DNA of 37,447 nt, taken from the NCBI GenBank assembly GCA_020427635.1, contig JAGQOH010000031.1:1-37447 (forward strand), read 5' to 3'. Positions within the stretch are counted from its first letter, which is position 1; every line of letters starts with the position of its first letter. This DNA comes from Phycisphaerales bacterium. GTDB taxonomy: Bacteria > Planctomycetota > Phycisphaerae > Phycisphaerales > UBA1924. Below, piece by piece: positions 22,309-30,150 of the stretch. The notes beneath the pieces were generated by a model, which had not been told where the DNA came from, ran no database searches, and saw only the letters and a program-made list of their open reading frames with translations. A program made the position numbers and the translations under genes.

Positions 22309-24021
22309 TCAGTGCGACCTGTGCATGATCGGCAGGCTCATCTGCACACTCAACTCCCGAACGGGCCGCGCCACCAGGTCATAGCCATCCGACGCGACGA
22401 CGGCGCAGCGCACCAACTCGCCGGGGCTCAGCGCCTCGCGCGAGACCACATACGTCGCCGCGTCTACATCCGGCGCTTGGAAGTAGGTCCTGCCCTGGTG
22501 CAGCTTCGCCCGCCCGCCGGTCCCGCCGTGCTCGGCCAGCCCCGCCAGGCCTGCAATCCCACGTGTTTCTGATTGAAGTGGCTTGTCGATGAGCACGTCG
22601 AAGATGCACCCTGAGCTTGCCGGTTGCTTCGCATCCCACTGTTCCGCAACGAATGCCGCCTGCTCGAAGGCAAGCCGCTGCTGCAACGCCATGATCTCAT
22701 CGCGACGTCGTGCCTTGACCTCTTCCGCCACGGCCAAGGCAGGATCGTCCTCCATCGTGCCCGCAGGTGTGCCTGCTTCGTGCGAATAGGTGAACACCCC
22801 TACTGCGTCGAAGCCGGCCTCTTCAACAAATCCGAGCAGCTCCTCGTGGTCATCCTCGGTTTCGCCTGGGAATCCCGAGATGAACGTCGTGCGAATCGCC
22901 ACGCCCGGGACGCGCTCGCGCAGGCGCTCGACCAGTGCTCGCTGGTGAGCCGCGCTCACGTTCCGCCGCATCGCCTGCAACATGCGTTCTGACGCATGCT
23001 GCAACGGGATATCGATGTAGTTGCATACGTGCGGCAGGTTTGCAATCGCGTCGATCATTTCGTCAGCGAAATTGGATGGGTAGGCATACATCAGGCGAAG
23101 CCAGCCCTGTCCGCCCCCATGCGTCGCCACGCAGTCATGGAGGCGCTCGAGCAGCATGGGCAACCCGCCACGATGGCCATCACCACTGCGTACGAAACCG
23201 CAACCGATGTCATCACCCCAACTCGTGGTGTCCTGACCGATCAAGTTGATCTCGAACGCGCCATCATCGAGCAGCTCGCGTGCTTCTTCCAAGATGCGTT
23301 CGATGGGCTTGGAGCGCATCTTGCCGCGAATCGAAGGGATCGTGCAAAACGCACAGCGCTGGTTGCACCCCTCACTGACCTTAAGATACGCGTAGTGCCT
23401 TGGCGTCAAGCGCAGCCGCGCCCGATCATCCTCGAAGTAGCTCAGTCCCTTGCCATCTTTGCCCTGAACCGTGAGGCCCACAGACTGCATGCCGCGATCG
23501 CGCGCTGCTTGGAGCGCGTTAGCGGCAATCCAATACTTGGGCGCATTTGCAGTGCTTGGCGCAGCTTCGCGCTCGCTGGCCTCGCCGCGCACCGCGCGCA
23601 CAATGTGGTCGCGGTCAAATACGCCGATCATCGCATCGATCCCCGGCGCCCAGGCGAGCATCTTCGCGCGATGCCGCTGCACCAAACACCCCGCCACCAC
23701 AACGCGCTTCACTTCGCCGCGCTGCTTGCGCTCCACGGCCTCGCGAATCACTTGCAGCGATTCTTCCTTTGAAGCCTCAAGGAAGCCGCAGGTGTTAATC
23801 ACCACCGCATCAACTTGCTGCTCGTCCTCCGCGTCGAAGCCCACGGGGCGAATGCCATCCTCCGCCAGAAGGCCCAGCATCTTCTCGGAGTCGACGAGAT
23901 TCTTCGGACACCCCAAGGAGACAAAGGACACCGTTTCGATGCTCTGCTCCGGGCGCGCACCGGCATCTTGCGGCGATGCCGCTCCAGCCGTCGTCGCGGG
24001 TGGTGTCGTTGGTGTGGTCAT
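22309..24021 (-). CDS. rimO: Ribosomal protein S12 methylthiotransferase
   Basis: RimO adds a methylthio group to a conserved aspartate of ribosomal protein S12, using two 4Fe-4S clusters. The N-terminal cluster cysteines are Cys38, Cys78 and Cys112. The radical-SAM motif is Cys219-x-x-x-Cys223-x-x-Cys226. A C-terminal TRAM domain is present, with the Gln-Ala-Pro-Asp-Val-Asp element. At 570 residues it is about 130 longer than E. coli RimO. The excess is a Ser/Ala/Thr-rich N-terminus (1-30), a roughly 60-residue insertion between the two cluster domains (about 147-205), and a loop in TRAM. The ATG at 24021 is chosen because the TACAAT at 24044-24049 overlaps the alternative ATG at 24045. It probably needs an Nfu-type carrier. 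Confidence 0.94.
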   Translation of the reverse strand: MTTPTTPPATTAGAASPQDAGARPEQSIETVSFVSLGCPKNLVDSEKMLGLLAEDGIRPVGFDAEDEQQVDAVVINTCGFLEASKEESLQVIREAVERKQRGEVKRVVVAGCLVQRHRAKMLAWAPGIDAMIGVFDRDHIVRAVRGEASEREAAPSTANAPKYWIAANALQAARDRGMQSVGLTVQGKDGKGLSYFEDDRARLRLTPRHYAYLKVSEGCNQRCAFCTIPSIRGKMRSKPIERILEEARELLDDGAFEINLIGQDTTSWGDDIGCGFVRSGDGHRGGLPMLLERLHDCVATHGGGQGWLRLMYAYPSNFADEMIDAIANLPHVCNYIDIPLQHASERMLQAMRRNVSAAHQRALVERLRERVPGVAIRTTFISGFPGETEDDHEELLGFVEEAGFDAVGVFTYSHEAGTPAGTMEDDPALAVAEEVKARRRDEIMALQQRLAFEQAAFVAEQWDAKQPASSGCIFDVLIDKPLQSETRGIAGLAGLAEHGGTGGRAKLHQGRTYFQAPDVDAATYVVSREALSPGELVRCAVVASDGYDLVARPVRELSVQMSLPIMHRSH

Positions 24022-24043
24022 GATCGATTCCAGGCGAAGGAGC

Positions 24044-24049
24044 ATTGTA
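24044..24049 (-). promoter_or_regulatory. -10 element of rimO
   Basis: TACAAT on the minus strand lies 22 bases before the ATG at 24021 in the gap after nadD. The leader would be about 15 bases, without an obvious SD. Confidence 0.4.
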
Positions 24050-24069
24050 GCCGCCCCCCACCGAGCACA

Positions 24070-24786
24070 TCACGCGCCGGGCACGGCTCGATACAGCCCC
24101 CGGGCGCCGATGTACTGCAGCACGGGTGATGGGACGAGCTTCCGCAATGCTGCTCGAGCCCCTGGGTCAGTGCCATGGCGCAGCAATGCCCGGACCTGTG
24201 TAGACGACACATCAACCGTCGGCACGTTGACAACCCGCCGATGCCACACCGACGCAGGCGCTCCCACCGGTGCCGGCAGCGACGCCAGGCGATCTACGAG
24301 GTTCACCTCTGAAGCCCCATGCGAGCGCCGCATCACAAGGGGCTCGGCCAGCTCGACGATCGCCCCGGGCTCACGCCAACGCGGGAGCGCGAGCGCTTGA
24401 TCCGCCCCGATGAGCAAACGAAACGTCACCGAAGATGGCGCCGCCTGACGCAGCTCGCGCAAAGTGTCGACGGTGTAGCTTGGTCCTGCGCCCACCCGAT
24501 GCAACTCGAGATCGCTCACAGAGCAGTGAGAGCGTCCCCGTAAGGCGGCCCGCAGCATGCCAAGCCGATCCTCAGCAGACGCCCCAGGCGCCCGGTCCTT
24601 GTGCGGCGACTGCGCCGCGGGCATGTACAGCACCCAATCCGCCCCGATCGCCCGCGCCGCATCGAGCGGCAGTTCGATGTGCCCGCGATGCGGGGGATCG
24701 AACGAGCCGCCAAACACCACAACCGTTCTGGGCGCCGTCCCCCAGTCCGTCCAAAACGTGCGCTCACCCTGGCGAGACCAAGTCAT
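24070..24786 (-). CDS. nadD: Nicotinate-nucleotide adenylyltransferase
   Basis: NadD (238 residues) makes deamido-NAD from nicotinate mononucleotide and ATP in the last shared steps of NAD synthesis. The nucleotidyl-transferase motif Gly-Gly-Ser-Phe-Asp-Pro-Pro-His-x-Gly-His is at residues 26-36. The C-terminal Ser-Ser-Thr-x-Val-Arg motif is present. An N-terminal extension of about 20 residues precedes the first strand. The ATG at 24786 is chosen over the frame start at 24828 because a -10 hexamer lies eight bases upstream of it. Its stop is 48 bases before the rimO start on the same strand. Confidence 0.93.
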   Translation of the reverse strand: MTWSRQGERTFWTDWGTAPRTVVVFGGSFDPPHRGHIELPLDAARAIGADWVLYMPAAQSPHKDRAPGASAEDRLGMLRAALRGRSHCSVSDLELHRVGAGPSYTVDTLRELRQAAPSSVTFRLLIGADQALALPRWREPGAIVELAEPLVMRRSHGASEVNLVDRLASLPAPVGAPASVWHRRVVNVPTVDVSSTQVRALLRHGTDPGARAALRKLVPSPVLQYIGARGLYRAVPGA

Positions 24787-24794
24787 GCGCGCAC

Positions 24795-24800
24795 AGATTA
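24795..24800 (-). promoter_or_regulatory. -10 element of nadD
   Basis: TAATCT on the minus strand lies eight bases before the nadD ATG. No SD is present, so the transcript should be leaderless or nearly so. Confidence 0.4.
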
Positions 24801-24953
24801 CCGGGCCTTGTCCTTGCCTGGCCCGCACAACCCCTGCAGGAGCACGGGCGCTCTTTCCAGGTTTCCACTCCCCGGGCCACCTCGAATCGAGGGGCGTCGA
24901 GGCCAGACCGATGAATCTGTCAGGTCCACATTCGCCTGCGTAGGGGGTTGGCA

Positions 24954-26132
24954 GTGAGCGAACATCTCAACAACGACAACGTGACAGACTCCCTGCGCAT
25001 GCCGCAGAAGGAAATCGAACGCCTGCTCTCCGAGATCGACCGCTCGTCGTCATCCGCGGGCTCGTCGCGCAGGCGCATGCGCCGTCGCTCCATGGATGGC
25101 CGCAAGATGGTCGTGGTGTTGCTTGGCGCCAACAACGAGCGCAAGAGCATCACAGCTGTGGGACGCAATCTTTCCGCAACGGGCGTGGGCTTCCTCTGCG
25201 GGGGATTCCTGCATCCGGGCATCCGCTGTGTTGTTGCGCTGCGCGACCTGCAGGGCAAGGCCCATGGCGTCCCGGGCAGCATCACGCGTTGCGGCCACGT
25301 TAAGGGCCACCTGCACGACATTGGTGTGCGATTTGATGACGCAATCAAGCCGCACGAATTCATCCAGATGAAGAGCGACGATGTCTTCAATATCGAAAAC
25401 GTGAGTCCCGACGAGCTCGAAGGCCGCCTGCTGGTCATCGAGGACAGCCGCGCGGACCAGCGCCTCCTGGCCCATCACCTCAAGGGCTCGAAGCTCGAAC
25501 TCGACTTCGTGGGCGATGGCGAGGGTGGCCTGCAATCGCTTGGCGATCAGCCCGACCTGGTCTTGATCGACTACCACCTGCCCGACATGACCGGCGCCGA
25601 TTGGGTGGTCAAGGCGCGCGAGAACGGGCTCACGCGACCAGTCATTCTTGTCACTGCAGACAAGTCGGCCGCTGTTCACGCCTCAGCGCGCACTGCGGGC
25701 TGTGACGCGGTCATTACAAAGCCCTTCACGCGCCAAGGTCTCATGCAAGCCATCGCGGAGTTCCTGGTGGGCGAGCGCTCGTCGCGCCCGCAAATCTCCA
25801 ACGCCTCGCTTGGCCTGAACCGGGACCTGCTGCAGCAGTATGTCAACGACCTCCACAAGTACGCCGACGACATCGCCAACTCCATCGAGAAGCAGGACAT
25901 CGAGGTGCTGCGCTCACTGCTTCTGGAAATCCGCGGCACGGCGGCGGGCCATGGCTTCGCCTCCGTGAGTGAACTGGCGGAGGACGCTGCCACCTCACTC
26001 TCCGCGTCAATGGACATCAACGAGGCGATGACCGACATCCAGCGCCTCCTTTCGGCGTGCCAGTGCGCTCGATTGCCCAAGTCCGAAGAGAACGCGGAAT
26101 CCGACGCCGCCGAGAGCGCAACGAAAGGCTAG
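24954..26132 (+). CDS. PilZ-REC response regulator with degenerate HPt-like tail
   Basis: The 392-residue protein joins three parts. A PilZ domain spans about residues 39-130, with an Arg-rich lead (Arg39 to Arg50) and the Asn72-x-Ser-x-x-Gly77 motif that binds cyclic di-GMP. A receiver domain spans about 157-272, with the acid pair Glu163-Asp164, phosphoacceptor Asp206, Thr234 and Lys256 all intact. The last part, about 286-375, looks like an HPt four-helix bundle with the His-x-(Leu/Ile)-(Lys/Arg)-Gly motif, but the histidine position is Leu324 (Leu-Glu-Ile-Arg-Gly). The GTG at 24954 follows GGGGG by several bases. It stands upstream of a single-domain regulator and a kinase on the same strand. 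It probably reads cyclic di-GMP and phosphorylation together. Confidence 0.85.
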   Translation: MSEHLNNDNVTDSLRMPQKEIERLLSEIDRSSSSAGSSRRRMRRRSMDGRKMVVVLLGANNERKSITAVGRNLSATGVGFLCGGFLHPGIRCVVALRDLQGKAHGVPGSITRCGHVKGHLHDIGVRFDDAIKPHEFIQMKSDDVFNIENVSPDELEGRLLVIEDSRADQRLLAHHLKGSKLELDFVGDGEGGLQSLGDQPDLVLIDYHLPDMTGADWVVKARENGLTRPVILVTADKSAAVHASARTAGCDAVITKPFTRQGLMQAIAEFLVGERSSRPQISNASLGLNRDLLQQYVNDLHKYADDIANSIEKQDIEVLRSLLLEIRGTAAGHGFASVSELAEDAATSLSASMDINEAMTDIQRLLSACQCARLPKSEENAESDAAESATKG

Positions 26133-26305
26133 CGCCTCCGCCCGCCGCTCAACATTCTCATCCATCCCCAGTACCGGGGGCGGTCGCATCCGCATGCCCC
26201 CCCGATGTGCGCTTCCTGCTGAGCCCTTGCTACAAAACGCCCGAAGCAAGAGCTGGGCGCAGCGCTGGCTGCCGCCACCCTTCCGCCTCGAGTCAACAGG
26301 GAGCC

Positions 26306-26770
26306 ATGATGCCCACCGCTCGACGCCCTGTGCATTTCTTGCTGGTCGAAGATGATCCCGATCATGCCGAGTTGGTGCGCATGTCGCTTGACGTCAATCG
26401 CGTTTCCAACACGTTCACGCATGTATCCGACGGGGCTGAGGCGATCGCGTACTTGCACCGAGAAGGCGAGTATGCAGACGCACCGCGCCCTGATGTCATC
26501 CTCCTGGATCTGAACCTGCCCAAGGTCAACGGGCACGAAGTTCTGCAACACATCCGAAGCGACCCGGCCCTTCGCAGACTTCCGGTCGTGATGCTGACCA
26601 CGTCAGATTACGACCCGGATCGAACTACGGCCTACGACCTTGGCGTCAACAGCTATATGACCAAACCGATCGACTACGAGCGCTTCCAAAACATGGTGCG
26701 CGAGCTCGATCTGTATTGGTCTGTGTGGAATGAACCACCGGTGGACACGCCGCCGAGCCAGGCGGCCTAG
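26306..26770 (+). CDS. Single-domain response regulator, Rcp1/CheY type
   Basis: The 154-residue protein is a receiver domain with a short Pro-rich tail. Key residues are Glu15-Asp16-Asp17, phosphoacceptor Asp68 in Leu-Leu-Asp-Leu-Asn-Leu-Pro, Thr99-Ser100 and Lys120. The Tyr-x-Leu-Gly-Val-Asn-Ser-Tyr-Met-Thr-Lys-Pro run and the Tyr-Trp near the end are typical of Rcp1-like regulators that partner phytochrome-type or PAS kinases. There is no output domain, so it acts as a phosphate shuttle or by protein contact. An in-frame ATG follows at 26309; AGGGAG lies just upstream of both. It is 24 bases before the histidine kinase gene, with which it is probably cotranscribed. It may compete with the PilZ-REC protein for phosphate. 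Confidence 0.93.
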   Translation: MMPTARRPVHFLLVEDDPDHAELVRMSLDVNRVSNTFTHVSDGAEAIAYLHREGEYADAPRPDVILLDLNLPKVNGHEVLQHIRSDPALRRLPVVMLTTSDYDPDRTTAYDLGVNSYMTKPIDYERFQNMVRELDLYWSVWNEPPVDTPPSQAA

Positions 26771-26794
26771 CACGCTCGAGTCCCGGATCGAACC

Positions 26795-27964
26795 ATGACC
26801 ACGACACCGCAACATGCGCAACAGGCCGAGCGCCCTGTCGAACCGCCGGATCAGTCAATACAAGCCGATCCTGGTGCTGCAGTCGCTGAACTCGCGATGT
26901 TCAAATTCGCACTCGATGAACATGCCATCGTCGCAATCACTGACCCCAAGGGTGTGATCACCTATGTGAACGGCAAGTTTTGCGCCATTTCCGGCTTTGC
27001 GCGCGACGAACTGCTCGGGCAAACCCACCGCATCATCAACTCAAAGCACCATCCCAAAGAGTTTTTCGTCGACATGTGGAAGACCATCGCCAAGGGACGC
27101 GTCTGGCGTGGTGAAGTCTGCAACCGCGCCAAGGGCGGCAGCCTCTATTGGGTCGACACAACCATCGTGCCTTTCAAGGACGCACAAAACAAGATCACGC
27201 AGTACGTCGCCATTCGCGCAGACATCACGAGCCGAAAGAACGCAGAGGAAGAGCTGCGCCGCGTGAACGAGGAGTTGCAGCAGTTCGTCTACACCGCGTC
27301 ACACGACCTCAAGTCGCCGCTCTTGACTATCCAAGGATTCATCAGTCTGCTTCAGCGCGACATCGCATCGGGCCAATTGGATAACATCGCCGAACACGCC
27401 AATCGCATCGAACGCGCTGCCCTGCGCCAGCGCCGGAACATCGACGACTTGCTGGCCATCAGCCGCGTAGGCCGCAGCATGGACGATCTTCAGTACGTCA
27501 ATATCGCCGGCGTCGTGCAAACGCTGATCGATGAAATGCGACCACAGTTCGATCAGGCCGGCGTGATGGTGCAGGTCATCGAGCCACTGCCCATCATCCA
27601 GTGCGATGCGGGCCGCGTGCAGCAGGCACTGCAAAACCTGCTGACCAACGCCCTGAAGTACGGACGACGCGAGGGTGTGCAGCCCTGTGTGACCATTTCA
27701 AGCGACACAGTCAATGGCGAGGTGCGGCTGCTCGTGGCGGACAATGGGCCCGGCATCGACGAAAAATATCACGATCGTGCGTTCGGCCTGTTCCAAAGGC
27801 TGAGCAAGGAAGGCGAGGGCACCGGCGTCGGATTGGCGATCGTCAAGCGCGTTGCCGAAGTGCATCGAGGACGCGTTTGGATCGAGCAAACGCCAGGTGG
27901 CGGCGCAACATTCTGCATGTCCTTTCCCAATGCCGCCGCCGAAGCGCTGCCCCAAGCCGCCTAA
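26795..27964 (+). CDS. PAS domain sensor histidine kinase
   Basis: The 389-residue protein has no membrane segment or signal and should be cytoplasmic. A PAS domain with its C-terminal motif covers about residues 33-150. A dimerisation helix carries the phosphoacceptor His170 in Ala-Ser-His-Asp-Leu-Lys-Ser-Pro-Leu. The catalytic domain shows the N box (Asn281 to Gly290), the G1 box Asp-Asn-Gly-Pro-Gly at 316-320, an F box, and the G2 box Gly-Thr-Gly-Val-Gly-Leu at 342-347. It is of the phytochrome-like/Rcp1 kinase class. The PAS domain could hold a flavin or haem or act as a protein switch; no flavin-binding Cys motif (Asn-Cys-Arg-Phe-Leu) is present. It probably phosphorylates the upstream regulator. 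Its stop is adjacent to that of the convergent gene. Confidence 0.92.
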   Translation: MTTTPQHAQQAERPVEPPDQSIQADPGAAVAELAMFKFALDEHAIVAITDPKGVITYVNGKFCAISGFARDELLGQTHRIINSKHHPKEFFVDMWKTIAKGRVWRGEVCNRAKGGSLYWVDTTIVPFKDAQNKITQYVAIRADITSRKNAEEELRRVNEELQQFVYTASHDLKSPLLTIQGFISLLQRDIASGQLDNIAEHANRIERAALRQRRNIDDLLAISRVGRSMDDLQYVNIAGVVQTLIDEMRPQFDQAGVMVQVIEPLPIIQCDAGRVQQALQNLLTNALKYGRREGVQPCVTISSDTVNGEVRLLVADNGPGIDEKYHDRAFGLFQRLSKEGEGTGVGLAIVKRVAEVHRGRVWIEQTPGGGATFCMSFPNAAAEALPQAA

Positions 27965-29386
27965 TCAGCACGGCGTCCCAAAGTAGAACAGCAACAGCTG
28001 CAAGTCGTCGAGGTCGACATCGCTGTCCCCATCGGCATCGCCGCCAGTGAACGGGACCACGAACCGCCCGAAGTTGAACAGCAGAAGCTGCAGATCGTCG
28101 AGATCGCGATCACCATCACCATCGAAATCCGCAACGCACGGCCCGGCGCCCTGGCCTTCAAAACAGCCCATGTCGACGATGGGCGCATCACCAAAGCCAA
28201 CGTCGATGACATCCGGATCATCGAAGAACCGCACGTTGCCATCGAGGTCGGTCATGACCTTGGGTGGCACATCTTCGTTGTTGCCAGCATCGATCAAGGG
28301 CGAGCCTGGTCCTGGGCGATAGTCATCGTCAAGCGTGCCCGGAACGTCGTCCGCGCCATCCGGGTCCGCGAACATCGGGTCTTCCGCGATGTTGCCAGCG
28401 CCGGGCACAGGCGTCCGGCCGGGCGTATCCGAATAGGTGAAGCTCGGCGCGTTGGTCCCCGGCGCCGCAGCGATCTCGCTCGGTTGGCCACCCCAGCACA
28501 CGCTGTTCGACACAAGGATCGTCCCGCCGCCTTGGAAGATGCCCCCACCCCCGCCGGCGTTGCTCACGACATTGTCCACAATCGTGACGTTCAGCATGTT
28601 GAGATTGCCAAAGTTTGCAATGCCGCCACCATCACCACCGGAGCCTGCAGTTGCGTCATTCGAGGCGACCAGACTGTTCAGCAAGTTGACCGTCCCGGAG
28701 TTGTAGATCCCGCCGCCATTGGCTGCCGACGCGTGCGTCGCGTGATTGTCCAAGATCCGTGCGTTGCGGATGGTCACCGTGCCGCCAAGCGCCGCGATGC
28801 CACCGCCATCTTTTGCCGTGTTGTTGAAGAATGTGCAATCGACGATCTCAACTGGTCCGGATGGCGCCTGGATCAGCAAGGCGCCGCCGAAGGTGGCTGA
28901 AACATTTTCCGTGAAACGGTTGCCGCGGAGCGTTGGCGCGGCATCGAAGATGTGCATACCGCCGCCACGCCCAGTCGTGTGGTTGCTCCGAAAGAGATTG
29001 TTCTCAACGAGTACGTTCGCGCCATTCAGCGTCAACCCGCCACCAAACAGCCCGTCACCATTGCGGAAGGTCAAGCCACGAACGGTAGATGTGTCGGGCC
29101 CCGTGATGTAGAGCACGGTGCCCGCGCCCTGCCCATCCAGAATGGTTGCATCGACGACTGCGGGATCGTTTGGATCGGTGCTCTGGATCGTGATGTTCTT
29201 GTTGGCGAAGGTGGTCGTCCCGTTGTAAGTACCAGGGCGAATGATCACCGTGTCCCCCGGGCTTGTGGCATTCACCGCGGCTTGCAGCGTTGGAAACTGG
29301 TCAGGAACAAAAACCGTGTTGGCGGCACGGGTCTGCGCACCTGCAAGACAGATCGTCACAAAGCAAAACGCCGGGCGAAATCGCAT
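27965..29386 (-). CDS. Secreted right-handed beta-helix protein with dockerin-like repeats
   Basis: The 473-residue protein has a signal peptide (about 1-21, Ala-Gln-Thr-Arg-Ala-Ala). A parallel beta-helix covers about 22-330, opening with Thr-Leu-Gln-Ala-Ala-Val-Asn and showing repeated Asn-Asn and Gly-Gly-Gly-Ile turns, as in polymorphic outer-membrane and pectate-lyase-like proteins. The C-terminus has two tandem calcium-loop repeats (Asp-x-Asp-Gly-Asp-x-Asp-x-Asp-Leu-Asp-Asp-Leu-Gln-Leu-Leu-Leu) and ends Gly-Thr-Pro-Cys. Such a dockerin-like tail is used in Phycisphaerae as a sorting or anchoring module for secreted proteins. Cys residues at both ends of the tail may pair. The start at 29386 is fixed by GGAGGTG. 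No glycosidase active site is recognised; adhesion or polysaccharide binding is possible. Confidence 0.85.
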   Translation of the reverse strand: MRFRPAFCFVTICLAGAQTRAANTVFVPDQFPTLQAAVNATSPGDTVIIRPGTYNGTTTFANKNITIQSTDPNDPAVVDATILDGQGAGTVLYITGPDTSTVRGLTFRNGDGLFGGGLTLNGANVLVENNLFRSNHTTGRGGGMHIFDAAPTLRGNRFTENVSATFGGALLIQAPSGPVEIVDCTFFNNTAKDGGGIAALGGTVTIRNARILDNHATHASAANGGGIYNSGTVNLLNSLVASNDATAGSGGDGGGIANFGNLNMLNVTIVDNVVSNAGGGGGIFQGGGTILVSNSVCWGGQPSEIAAAPGTNAPSFTYSDTPGRTPVPGAGNIAEDPMFADPDGADDVPGTLDDDYRPGPGSPLIDAGNNEDVPPKVMTDLDGNVRFFDDPDVIDVGFGDAPIVDMGCFEGQGAGPCVADFDGDGDRDLDDLQLLLFNFGRFVVPFTGGDADGDSDVDLDDLQLLLFYFGTPC

Positions 29387-29407
29387 CAGGGCACCTCCAT
29401 TGCCCAT

Positions 29408-29436
29408 GTTGTACGGGACCGAGGCGTGGGCACCAA
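29408..29436 (-). promoter_or_regulatory. Promoter of the beta-helix protein gene
   Basis: On the minus strand TTGGTG (29431-29436) and TACAAC (29408-29413) are spaced by 17 bases, upstream of the SD GGAGGTG. This is one of the few sites here with a plausible -35. Confidence 0.4.
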
Positions 29437-29445
29437 GAAGCAAAT

Positions 29446-30147
29446 TCAGGATTGGCCCGGCTGGGCGGTTTGGCCGCACTCCGGACAGATATCGGAAGCA
29501 AGGCCCGTGAGGTGATAGCCGCAGTTGGGGCAGCGGCCACTGGTGGCCCAGCGACTGCGGCGGAGGACGCGGAATGCTGGGACCGCCGTGATGCAGAGCC
29601 CGGCAAGAATGATCAGCGGGGAGATCAAGCGGATGATTTGCCACCAAAGGATGCGCGAGTAACTACTGCCGGGACCTGCTTGGATGGCACGACGAAGATC
29701 GGCACGCTCGCGCGCGGAGATAGGAAGAGCACGCCTACCGTAGTTGGGCCGCACCGTTTGCAAAGATGCGACGCGTTCTATTGCCTCATTCGGGCGAGCT
29801 TGAACACGGCCATCAATGTCGCCCAACGCGTAGCTGCGGGTCACATCAACCGAGCCCATCCGAAACTCACAGAGAATCGGCCAGTGCTTGACCCACCGCG
29901 TGCGGGACCAAGGCGACGTGAATTGCGCAACGACGCTCGTTCGCAGGATGCCCGCGCAGCTTTCAGGCCACTCGCAGTCCTCCAACGAACCATCGCTCGC
30001 TTCGCGAAAGTAAGAGGAAACGCTGTAAGAGGTACCGCCCCCAACTTTCGCGCGTTCAATGATGAACCCTGCATCAAGCCCCAGTACGACAACGAACAAA
30101 CCGATGGCCGTCCAGCACCACGTCGTTTGCCGAGTGCGCGGTGCCAT
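29446..30147 (-). CDS. Membrane protein with C-terminal C4 zinc ribbon
   Basis: The 233-residue protein has a membrane helix near residues 12-30. A soluble region at about 31-165 has several Trp and Arg residues. A second helix follows at about 170-190. A short cytoplasmic zinc ribbon then has the ligands Cys-Pro-Asn-Cys-Gly-Tyr and Cys-Pro-Glu-Cys-Gly. This ribbon is widespread at the ends of planctomycete membrane proteins. The start is three bases after the flotillin stop, so it is the last gene of the NfeD, flotillin and ribbon-protein operon. The function is unknown. The central soluble domain should lie outside the cytoplasm if both helices span the membrane. Confidence 0.78.
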   Translation of the reverse strand: MAPRTRQTTWCWTAIGLFVVVLGLDAGFIIERAKVGGGTSYSVSSYFREASDGSLEDCEWPESCAGILRTSVVAQFTSPWSRTRWVKHWPILCEFRMGSVDVTRSYALGDIDGRVQARPNEAIERVASLQTVRPNYGRRALPISARERADLRRAIQAGPGSSYSRILWWQIIRLISPLIILAGLCITAVPAFRVLRRSRWATSGRCPNCGYHLTGLASDICPECGQTAQPGQS

Positions 30148-30150
30148 CGC

